64,000 nt of DNA from Prostheceraeus crozeri. Its lineage: Eukaryota; Platyhelminthes; Polycladida; Euryleptidae. The notes under the pieces were generated by a model. The model made no database searches and was not told where the DNA came from. It was given only the letters and a program-made list of their open reading frames with translations. The position numbers and the translations under genes were made by a program. The stretch covers positions 124,001 through 188,000 of the forward strand of contig CAJQUW010003146.1 of NCBI GenBank assembly GCA_907163375.1, written 5' to 3'. Positions 56,178-64,000 of the stretch are shown here, piece by piece (positions within the stretch are counted from its first letter, which is position 1; each line of letters begins with the position of its first letter).

Positions 56178-56757
56178 TTAACAACAATGAAATTAGATAA
56201 ACGATAGATCAAATTGCCATGCAAAAGATGTGCGGCTGGTAGGATCAAACCCTCACCACCACACATCAGTTGTCAAGGCAATAATAATCAATGAATAAAT
56301 AACACGTCACAATTGTGACCGCCGACATTAAGGCAAGTAGCGGGGATCGATTGTCCACCAAAGCATCTTAAACCATGTCGTGAATGCAATTAACAACAAT
56401 GAAATTAGATAAACGATAGATCAAATTGCCATGCAAAAGATGTGCGGCTGGTAGGATACGAACCTACGACCAAGGTTAACTAGACCTGTGCTCTAACCAT
56501 CTGAGCTACGAGCCACTTACGCGACTCTGTCAGTTGGCAGGATCAAACCCTCACCACCACACATCAGTTGTCAAGGCAATAATAATCAATGAATAAATAA
56601 CACGTCACAATTGTGACCGCCGACATTAAGGCAAGTAGCGGGGATCGATTGTCCACCAAAGCATCTAAAACCATGTCGTGAATGCAATTAACAACAATGA
56701 AATTAGATAAACGATAGATCAAATTGCCATGCAAAAGATGTGCGGCTGGTAGGATGA
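56178..56757. repeat. Local duplication with three copies of a tRNA-3'-end-bearing segment
   Basis: A block starting ATTAACAACAATGAAATTAG and ending GTGCGGCTGGTAGGAT occurs at 56178, 56389 and 56687. The sequence between copies (CAAACCCTCACCACC onward) is also repeated. The first unit (211 bp) equals the second (298 bp) minus the tRNA-like body, with the deletion joining TGGTAGGAT and TGGCAGGAT. The third copy runs into the end of the second PC4-like gene and supplies its last dozen or so codons. Confidence 0.85.
56443..56516 (-). tRNA. Degraded tRNA-Thr(AGT)-like sequence
   Basis: On the minus strand the A box TAGCTCAGATGG and B box GGTTCGTATCC are present. The anticodon loop is CTAGTTA (anticodon AGT), and the T arm GTAGG/CCTAC is perfect. 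The acceptor arm pairs fully only if one inserted C is ignored, and position 27-43 is mismatched. It is probably a pseudo-tRNA of host origin. Its 3' end is repeated in the flanking duplications. Confidence 0.6.
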
Positions 56758-57074
56758 AAGAATGAGTAAATTGAGCGATGCACATTCCTTTTATACTTCT
56801 CCCAACTACCTTGATGAAATGTGAAGTTAGTATGAAGTTGGGAATGATAGAGTTGAATTCGCCGATTGTTGACGCGCAGCCAGATGCGATTTCCAATACG
56901 TGAATGTCTTTTCATATAGAAGTACTTCAAATCCTTCATGATATGATGTAGAGATTGAAAATGACGATAAGATAAAGCAAACTCTCTTCTCACATTTCCA
57001 GTTGAATCTTTGAAATAGACGTTTCGATCATGATCCGTTTCAATACGTTGTAGGGAATCTAATTTCCAACTCAT
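56703..57074 (-). CDS. PC4-like protein, copy 2 (C-terminus replaced by repeat sequence)
   Basis: 123 residues, clearly paralogous to the neighbouring gene: LDSLQRIETDHDRNVYFKDS, YRHFQSLHHIMKDLKYF, GNRIWLRVNNRRIQLYHSQ, WEKYKRNVHRSI. The first half resembles the PC4 (p15) ssDNA-binding coactivator fold, in which a G-x-(V/I)-x-F-K strand precedes a (K/R)GI-x-L-x-x-x-(Q/W) helix start; here that loop reads VRREFALSYRHF. The last residues (HPTSRTSFAWQFDL) are translated from the duplicated segment, so the natural end was lost. It starts 22 bp after the stop of copy 1. Confidence 0.5.
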   Translation of the reverse strand: MSWKLDSLQRIETDHDRNVYFKDSTGNVRREFALSYRHFQSLHHIMKDLKYFYMKRHSRIGNRIWLRVNNRRIQLYHSQLHTNFTFHQGSWEKYKRNVHRSIYSFFHPTSRTSFAWQFDLSFI

Positions 57075-57096
57075 GGTGTGTGGTAGTCATGTCTGA

Positions 57097-57465
57097 TTAA
57101 GATTTGCATAGTAGGGCGACTAACTCACGACGAATAAATGTCATGATGGAGCGATGTATGTATCTTCTATACTTCTCCCAATTGTATTTGCGAAATGAGA
57201 AACAGTTTGCGGAATGAGAATGGTAGATTTGAATTTCATTTCCGTAATGTTGAAGCCAAACTTGATCACCCAAGGAGCTGAATCTTAATGTTTCAAAATA
57301 TTCCAAATCCCTCATGATATCATTGAGGTTGACAAATTGTCGCCATGTTAATGTAATACCTCTTGATGAATGACCATGAGAATTTTTGAAATGTACGTTT
57401 CCATTACGATCAACTCTGATATATTGTAGAGAGTCCAAAATCCAAGTCTTCATGATGTTATGCAA
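57097..57465 (-). CDS. PC4-like transcription coactivator/ssDNA-binding protein, copy 1
   Basis: 122 residues (a second ATG lies four codons in). LDSLQYIRVDRNGNVHFKNS followed by SRGITLTWRQFVNLNDIMRD matches the PC4 pattern of a beta strand, a GI-x-L-T/S turn and a helix. A second block (LGDQVWLQHYGNEIQIYHSH, then WEKYRRYIHRSI) is shared with copy 2 and not part of classical PC4. PC4 binds melted promoter DNA and helps activators. Next to a TBP homologue it suggests an element-encoded transcription module. It is divergent from the penton-like gene, only 23 bp apart, with an ATATAAAA stretch between. The PC4 call is by pattern and needs a profile search. Confidence 0.5.
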   Translation of the reverse strand: MHNIMKTWILDSLQYIRVDRNGNVHFKNSHGHSSRGITLTWRQFVNLNDIMRDLEYFETLRFSSLGDQVWLQHYGNEIQIYHSHSANCFSFRKYNWEKYRRYIHRSIMTFIRRELVALLCKS

Positions 57466-57488
57466 AGCCGCAGATCAGCAATATAAAA

Positions 57489-58885
57489 ATGTCGTTTTAT
57501 CATATTTTGCTTAGCAATGCGGCTACAAATAGATTTGCTAGTAATCGAGCCGCACTCTTTTCTACTCCCATTGATCATACACAACAGCTAAATGGAAGTT
57601 GGGAAGTGGGTGTCACTCAACTTGTTTATAGCAACTGTGTCTATACTTTTGATCATGAGGTGATGACTATTAATATGAGACGCACAGCTGCTTACCAATG
57701 TGAAAAGGGCTGCCGAGTATACATTCCACAGTGGGCAAAGAAAGATCTCTTATCATGTAAAAAGTTTATATATGATTTCTTGAATAAAGCGTGTAAACAT
57801 ATTGTCCAATTTACTCCGCACAATGATGATCATAATTATGTACATCATGTAGTTGAGAAAGATTGGATTGTTGGTTTAAGTCCAAGTTTAAGAAATGATT
57901 TAGGCTACCTCGCTAGCGCCTTAACAAGCTATGATAAATTTAACGTTAATTACCACATAAGTGGTCATAAGCAGTTAATATATCGAGAGGAAGCTTATTA
58001 TGTAGATCTTATTCCAAGAAATGAGAAGACGTTGGTGAAGAAGATTGTGATTAAGCCAAGAAAGACAAACATGACTCCTGAAACATTATTGAAGAAATTT
58101 AATTATCTCCTTCGAGTTGATGGTAAACAAGTGGCAACATTGACTTATATCAAATCATCTAATCAAATTGCAATAAGTAAATTGAATGATGATGATCTAG
58201 TATTAGCTTGTTCAAAAGATTTTCATCAGTTCTTACGACATCATTCTGCAGCTGTTATGGAAAATCTGATATGCAACATTTACCATGTGAAAGGTCAAAT
58301 CAATTTGATACAGAATGGGCCGTATCTTTATACAGAAAGTGTGTAGAGCCTTTAGGTGGTATCTTATATGAAACAAGAGTGTTGATGCCTCGCATTATTA
58401 CTTCGGTTAAATTGGTTGTAGATTATTTAAATGAAGTGATTAATGAGCAACATATTTCATTTTCTGAAAAAGAAGGTGTTTTGTCTCTCACTATAAGTGG
58501 AAAAGGTATTGAACTAATTATGGATAAAACTCTAATGGACATTTTGGGTTTTGATCAAAATATCTTTAAAAGTGGTACTGTAACCAAAGCTAGTGCAGAC
58601 ATGTCGCTATCGCGTCGTATTAACTATTTTCAGATATATTCCAATATTGGTGAAGATGTACGTGTGGGAGATGTTGAAGCTCCATTGCTAGCAATGATAC
58701 CATACCAGCCAAAAAGCTGCAGTATTTTATCTGAGCATACTTTCAAGAAAGTGCATTATACAAAGCTGAAATCAAACTACATCCCACAAATTGATATTGC
58801 CATTTATGACGATGCTGGTGCGTTGATTCCTTTTCATAAAGATGCTGTGACAAGTATCACACTCCATTTCCGAATGAAGAGTTAA
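57489..58885 (+). pseudogene. Penton-like/minor capsid candidate 1, frameshifted
   Basis: The first frame (57489-58346) opens YHILLSNAATNRF and has GSWEVGVTQLVYSN, the L-x-G-x-WEVG block found in a large family of Polinton-like structural proteins. The second frame (58208-58885) continues to the conserved end, QIDIAIYDDAGALIPFHKD followed by ITLHFRMKS. Comparison with the intact neighbour shows that the coding shifts between about 58262 and 58305. The C-terminal D-x-G-x-(I/V)-PF...V-T-L-H-F-R ending is typical of penton-type proteins in this group. The role as vertex protein is inferred. Confidence 0.6.
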
Positions 58886-60444
58886 TGCAAAAGTATGCTA
58901 ATATATTTTCCAATGTGAATAATATGGAAAGTGAAAATAAGGACTCGTTTCTAATCTACTTGCCCAGTAATGCTTCTATAAATAAATTTCCCAAAAATAA
59001 ACCATCAGACTATCGAGTAGAATTAAATCGTCCACTACATTTAGAAGGTGAATGGGAGGTTGGCGTTTCTAGTATTTGCTATGATAGCAATATTCAGAAT
59101 GCGAATGATTTGGAAGAAATGATATTGACTCCTCGCACCCATGATGGAATAATGATGAATAATGCATTCCAGTTCCCATACAATTTAACATCAGATGGAA
59201 AGTGGAACTATGAATGGATTCAGATAAAATCAGATTCTTATAAACCATTTGGGAATGAGAAAATTATTAAGGCATTCAATAGTGGTAATACTTCCATCAT
59301 GAAGAATAAAAATCAGAAAGCTTATGAGTTTACTATCTATCATTGGAGTGGGAGACAGTTCCTTCGCTTTCATTCTTTTACTAAAGGTCTTACACTGAGG
59401 TTGGATAATGAATTCTATCCACATCTTGGTTTTGGTCATGGACTACATCTAACGTCAATTGCTACTGCAAATGTTAAAAAAGTTTATTCAAATCGAATCA
59501 ACAAATTTCATTATAGATTTAAAATATTTGATGAAGATGTTGTAGAATGCGAAGAACGCATCATTTTAAAAAAGCGTGGTGTTCAACCTTTATCACTTAT
59601 TGAGTTAGTAAAACGATGGGATGAGACTGTGGGTAAGAAGTATGGAGAGAAAATTATGGCGGACATAAATAAGTTGGTTATTCAGAAATATAATGACAAA
59701 CTTACAGTTTATTTCTCTCCAACCTTGCGCCATTTTGTAAGACATTATACACCTATTATTGGAAGCGGTGTGGTGTATGCTTCTCATGAATATTACACTA
59801 AAGCTGATTCAGTTAATGATGAATGGTGGGTGGACATCTATGGTGATCGCATCAAGAAAATTTACCAGTCTTATCAAGAATCTAAAGTTGCTATCAATAT
59901 AATGCCGCGTCTATATCATACAGTTGAAAGCTTCATTCATGTAGTAAATCCTTATATACAACAGAAGTTGAAGCATGTGATGAAAAGTAAATATGATGTA
60001 AAGACACACCACATTTCGTTTTCAATTGAAAATCAACGCGTTGTTCTGAAACTGGGCGATGACATTCAATGTCAATTGAGTAAAAATTTGAAAAAACTCT
60101 TTGGTTTTTCAATGCTACAAACTGTGTTTACTGCTGCGCATACGATTGGTATAGAAACTCCAATGACACTTGATAAACATGAACAGCACCTTTACATTCA
60201 AAGTGATTTGATTCTACCTATTTCTGTTGGTGAGAAAAAAGAATACATTTTACGTGATTTCATTCATGATAAAGACGCTTCATATGGAATAGTCGAGAAG
60301 ATGTTTGAATCTATTTTCTATCATCCCGTCATCAAACAAACTATACCCTCTATTGCTATCAAAATTACCAATGGTTTACAAGAGTGCATCCATGTGAAAG
60401 ATACTAAATCCCTCGTAACTTTAGTGTTTCGGAAAACAAAGTGA
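58885..60444 (+). CDS. Penton-like/minor capsid candidate 2
   Basis: 519 residues from the first ATG (which overlaps the previous stop as TAATG), or 506 from the better start at 58924 (MESENKDSFLIYLPSNAS). NKPSDYRVELNRPLHLEGEW followed by EVGVSSICYD is the conserved N-terminal domain. The tandem relationship to the gene before it is plain, also in LRHFVRHYTPI and the KKLFGF block. The C-terminus (IKITNGLQECIHVKDT, LVTLVFRKTK) is a weaker version of the family ending. It is intact. Two adjacent members suggest subunits of different vertices, or a penton plus a spike-like relative. Confidence 0.6.
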   Translation: MQKYANIFSNVNNMESENKDSFLIYLPSNASINKFPKNKPSDYRVELNRPLHLEGEWEVGVSSICYDSNIQNANDLEEMILTPRTHDGIMMNNAFQFPYNLTSDGKWNYEWIQIKSDSYKPFGNEKIIKAFNSGNTSIMKNKNQKAYEFTIYHWSGRQFLRFHSFTKGLTLRLDNEFYPHLGFGHGLHLTSIATANVKKVYSNRINKFHYRFKIFDEDVVECEERIILKKRGVQPLSLIELVKRWDETVGKKYGEKIMADINKLVIQKYNDKLTVYFSPTLRHFVRHYTPIIGSGVVYASHEYYTKADSVNDEWWVDIYGDRIKKIYQSYQESKVAINIMPRLYHTVESFIHVVNPYIQQKLKHVMKSKYDVKTHHISFSIENQRVVLKLGDDIQCQLSKNLKKLFGFSMLQTVFTAAHTIGIETPMTLDKHEQHLYIQSDLILPISVGEKKEYILRDFIHDKDASYGIVEKMFESIFYHPVIKQTIPSIAIKITNGLQECIHVKDTKSLVTLVFRKTK

Positions 60445-60459
60445 AGTCATTGTGATATG

Positions 60460-60473
60460 TTTATTGAAATAAA
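60460..60473. terminator. Convergent poly(A) signals between penton-like 2 and polymerase
   Basis: AATAAA on the plus strand at 60468-60473 lies 24 bp after the stop of the penton-like gene. TTTATT (AATAAA on the minus strand) at 60460-60465 lies about 160 bp after the polymerase stop. The spacer to 60623 holds nothing else. Confidence 0.6.
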
Positions 60474-60623
60474 AATATGTATATGAAAAAGTCTTTTCAC
60501 AGATATAGGGGGAATGAGCTGACTGTAGGCATATATTCACAAGGAAGAAACGATCTCATGCGATACATAAAACAACCATGTATATCTACAAAAAGCAACA
60601 TCAAAATACTGAGTTAAAGTTGA

Positions 60624-63600
60624 TTATGTCAATACATCTCCTGAATGTGGTAGCGTGAGTTTTATTCTTTTGGGTAGAGGTATGTTTGTGTCAGGATGTC
60701 CATGTGGAAGAGATGTGTTATGACCTATCCAACACCTCTTATCTTCCCATGCTGAAAGTGCTCGTTTCTTGAACGTGTGCGTTTTCACAGTATGAACTTG
60801 AGATTTTAAGATTGTCATATTGACAAACGTTATAGTTTTATTTTTATAGGCCTTCTTATAGGACCGATGTTTCATTTTGTAAACAATGGATTTTGATATA
60901 CCTTTAGCACGCTTAATACTATCTGCACATTCTTTTAATTTCATGGAATACATTTTAGGACGGAGGAGAATCATTTCATCTATTTCCTTTCCTGCTGTTT
61001 CATCCTTAAAACAACCAAGTTTGGCTTTATTCTGTATGGAATAGAGTGGATGAGTGGGATTGTAGTTAGATGTGTCGAAATATTTTTCTAATGACTTGCC
61101 TACTTCATTAAAATTTAAATCTTTTTGAGTGGTAATTTCTAAAAAGAAACTATCTGTATCACCACCCAGCAAGCGAACCTCTTTTACGAGAGGGCATGGT
61201 TTTATTTTAATATTTTGTAGAAGAGTTGATACATTTCAAGCTTGGAATAATCTAAAACGGCTTGGCCAATATAGATGGGTTTGCACAACTCAACTTCTGA
61301 TTTAATCATTTTAACACCTACAAGATCCTCATCGATGATGTCTCTATCAATGAAAAGAGGTGATGAGGTCAATTTGTGATATTTTTGTTCATCAACGACT
61401 AGTTTGTAGTTCATACGTTTTCTGACATCCTCCATGGTCTTTCCGAAAAGACTGTTATTCTTATATTTATAAAAATCCTTTTCAAAATTATTTTGGGCGA
61501 GTGCACGTTTTTGACTGTTACTATCTATGTAGGGTTTGAAGAAGGCTTTCTGTCTAAATTTGATAATACGGTGAACTGACTTTAGAAGCATGCCCATTTC
61601 TAAATAGAATTTTAATATGCAGAAGTGTACGAGATACTTTTTCTTATCATATTGGGTGAGTAAAAGTTTACGGCATGGTTTGTACCTTGGCTGTCCACAC
61701 TCTGTTAAGTTATTATGAAATTGTGACATGAATGGTGAAAACATATCTTCAGTCACTTCACCAGATTCAGGTGAGAGTGGGAAATCAGCAGTTTTATTTT
61801 TAATGCTATTTGGATAAATCAAATCCACTTCAAAATAATATCCCCAATCACCTTCATCTGGAATCTTCAGTATGTTTGAAGGGTTGGAGTAATACTCAAG
61901 CTCATCTTGATTTAACCAACTAAACTCGGAATGAGGTAGTGGTTTAGACAGTGAACTGCCATATAAATTATTTTGGTCATAGTACTTTAGGTGGATATGA
62001 TCATCACCTACTGTTTCAGATTTTATATGATGTTTATTTACAAATGTGAGACCACCACGTATTCCACGCTCAAATATATTATACATCTCCGGGTCTTGTA
62101 AGAGATGAATGGTCTCACCAGTCATTTTAAAGGCTGATTTAAAGGACATGGCTGGTAGACTGAGAAAGTGGACAGGATCTAATTTGTCTTCTTCTAATGC
62201 CACTCGTCGAAATTCGTGAAAGACATCAGCCAGCAAAATGACATCTAATTCTAAGTAAGCGATCATATAATCGCCAAACGTTTTACAATCAAATTTTAAC
62301 CATGCCTCTTGAGCATGTTCATAGTCCTCTACTGGACAATATTCACCCGTCAAATCGTTTTTGAATTTGTTAATGGAAGGAAGGGTTGTTTCATTTAGTT
62401 TAGACATTGAGCTAAAATACGCATAAGGAAAGACTCCTTTGCGAGTGATCATGTCATCCGTTAAGTTTGGATAGTGTTTCTTCAAAGTTTGACTATGGGG
62501 AAGAAACTTGAGATTTCGAACGAGCGAAGCTAGTGACGCTGACATGAATTGAAATGAATCTAAAAATTTTATTTCGAAGAAGACTGTCTTATTTTCTTTA
62601 GTTTTATCTACTGGTACTTTTGCTGTCATTGCCATGAATTTTTCTCTCGTTTGTGCTATAACATTGAACTGCCACGATTTCATCTGGCTCAACCCTCCTT
62701 TTATGAGCATATGACTGTCATAGCCCTTAAAGTTATGAAAAATGACGGGTAGTACACGACGTCTCAACCTAAGTGAAAAGTTACATTTGGAGCAGAGTGC
62801 GTTTCTAAATTTACCAGTGATGTGATCATGATCACGCACTTTCTTAATTTTATCATCATCAAACGTTTTATGACATTTAGGGCACGATGTGCAACTTTCA
62901 AATTTCTGTTTGTCTTCATCTGACATATGTAGTGACTTACGCTGCAATTGGGAATCATATGATTGTTGAAATTTAGCAGCTTTATCGAGAAATTCTAGAA
63001 ATTTTGAAATACAATCTTCACCTTGCCAAGTATGCATTTTGTTTTGTCTATTCCTAAAGTGGTCATGCCATACTTCATAGCAGGATATGGCTGCTGGCTT
63101 GTGGATGATATCATCAATGTAGCATTCTATGTCTGCGTAAATGACACGCAGGGGACTTAATTCGTCACCATTATCCCTATGTGAAAATATTTTATCTTTG
63201 GGCATGCGTTCCATTTGTAATTTACCTCGCTTGCACCATTCATAGTGAGTTTCAAATTTATCTTTACTCCAAAAGGAGCGGATGCAGCGGTCGCATACAA
63301 AATGTTCACCTCTTTTAGAGTGCCCCAAGTGAGTGTACAAGCGAGAGATTTTGGGAATACCACAGTAGTGCCATTCCTCGCTATCATCTTGTTTTACTAA
63401 TAAGAGGTTGACTACACGTTCATAACAAGTTGAACGTGAATTATAGCGGGCACCCTTCAACCCCTTCTACCACACGTGAACGACAATTTTAATCTTATTA
63501 TGTTTTTCGAACGTTTCTACATCTTTGATTTTCATGTTGTCACTATCACAACCTTCAAAGTCTAGTTCATCCTCCCACTGTCTATAGCTATAGGTGCGAT

Positions 63601-64000
63601 CTCGATGCGCGTTGATATCATTATAGTGAAGGATGGATAGGACTGCATATTTGAAACACTGTGATTTACAATCGACATTGATGACAGCTTTCTTATTATA
63701 CAACGTTTTTGGTAGTTTAAATGTGCCTCGAGCTGCATGACTTTCTAATAGGGAAATTTTGAATATGGCTGAGTCCACACCATCAAAAATGAGAGCGCTG
63801 TCGCGTTGATTGAATTTATCTACATTTGATTTTAAACATTGAATGTGAAAATTTAGCCAAGACTCGCAGTCTACAACTTCGGTTGCGGAAGAGGAAGGAA
63901 CATGAAACTGTATTCTCTCCGTCACTTGACCCGTTTGAAAATCTATTTTAATATATTTTAGTTTAAGGTAGATGAGCGCCTTCATTCTAAAATTGTCTAA
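60624..64000 (-). pseudogene. Protein-primed family B DNA polymerase, three broken segments, 5' end beyond window
   Basis: The order on the minus strand is as follows. The N-terminal region runs from the edge to 63467 (KAVINVDC, CFKYAVLSILHYNDINAHRD). An in-frame TAG sits at 63467-63469, with the same frame continuing after it. The main segment (63460-61202) has a zinc-finger pair (CDRCIRSF, then HYEWC), exonuclease I (VIYADIECY), an endonuclease-VII-like insert (CPKCHKTF, VRDHDHITGKFRNALCSKCN), exonuclease II (HNFKGYDSH) and exonuclease III (YLELDVILLADVF). Its palm motifs are A (YYDQNNLYGSSLS) and B (YKNNSLFGKTMED). A frameshift lies between 61202 and about 61180. The last segment (61172-60624) carries motif C (GGDTDSFF, with G for the usual Y) and the thumb. 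It is typical of Polintons, which copy linear DNA from a protein primer. All catalytic aspartates are visible, but the gene is dead. Confidence 0.92.

Larger units (their letters stand above)
47000..64000. mobile_element. Integrated Polinton/Maverick-adintovirus-like element, right end outside window
   Basis: The gene set (protein-primed type B polymerase, chromodomain integrase, FtsK/HerA-like ATPase, adenain-like protease, jelly-roll capsid candidate, penton-like proteins and small GG-motif virion precursors) defines a Polinton/adintovirus-like genome. The left boundary is not fixed: the repeats at 47.27-48.0 kb could be its terminal region. The polymerase gene runs off the right edge, so the far terminus and any matching TIR are not visible. 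Several genes are broken, so this is a fossil copy. Confidence 0.85.

Noticed and set aside
55847-56266. A 139-residue minus-strand frame over the TBP-like gene
   Set aside because: It is in a different phase from the TBP-like frame, is low-complexity (Ser/His/Thr rich) and starts within the duplicated segment; the TBP motifs are decisive for the other frame.
56443-56516. Suppressor tRNA (anticodon CTA) that would read the in-frame TAG codons
   Set aside because: The loop does contain CTA, but only the fold with loop CTAGTTA gives a paired anticodon stem, placing AGT (Thr) as anticodon; the acceptor arm is also damaged.

Overview
This is a window of AT-rich animal (metazoan) chromosomal DNA, most likely from an invertebrate. 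Its left three quarters are a graveyard of transposable elements of typical animal families (BEL/Pao, hAT, pogo, Crypton-type recombinase, Jockey- and CR1-like LINEs, Penelope-like). The spliceosomal intron, the core promoter (TATA, initiator, downstream element) and the AATAAA signals at 48-60 kb are eukaryotic in style. No ordinary host gene could be supported, and the species cannot be fixed from the sequence.

Layout. 1-4.76 kb: a broken BEL/Pao retrotransposon on the minus strand, cut by the window edge. 4.92-9.85 kb: a hAT-type unit with a perfect 8-bp target duplication, carrying a damaged Crypton-like (DUF3504) tyrosine-recombinase gene. 12.5-12.9 kb: a decayed minisatellite. 14.9-21.1 kb: a hAT element with TIRs, near-perfect TSD, a frameshifted transposase and a nested pogo-like MITE. 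21.4-30.9 kb: fragments of LINEs, a pogo-like element and Penelope-like elements. 31.9-35.5 kb: a TIR-bounded unit enclosing a GGGGCC-rich minisatellite. 40.9-42.4 kb: a 104-bp inverted repeat. 44.7-47.0 kb: two adjacent hAT-type MITEs, each with a perfect TSD. The remaining stretches hold nothing I can name.

From about 47 kb to beyond the right edge lies the prize: an integrated virus-like element of the Polinton/Maverick-adintovirus kind, more than 16 kb long. On the plus strand it has a strong promoter and spliced leader, a possible ssDNA-binding protein, a DEDDh-like exonuclease, two RING/zinc-finger proteins, a stand-alone copy of what looks like the polymerase N-terminal domain, two GG-motif virion-peptide precursors, a packaging ATPase, a chromodomain integrase, a major-capsid candidate, an adenain-like protease, and two tandem penton-like proteins. 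On the minus strand it has a TATA-binding-protein homologue, two tandem PC4-like proteins and a protein-primed family B DNA polymerase. A degraded tRNA-Thr-like sequence sits in a local duplication between the TBP and PC4 genes.

The genes form modules: replication (polymerase, exonuclease, possible SSB), integration (integrase), morphogenesis (capsid, penton-like, ATPase, protease and its likely GG-site substrates) and an apparent transcription module (TBP-like plus PC4-like). The copy is decayed: frameshifts in ATPase, penton-like 1 and polymerase, in-frame TAG codons in the SSB-like gene and the polymerase, and a protease lacking its N-terminus. Many other reading frames are still full length, so the integration is probably not ancient.
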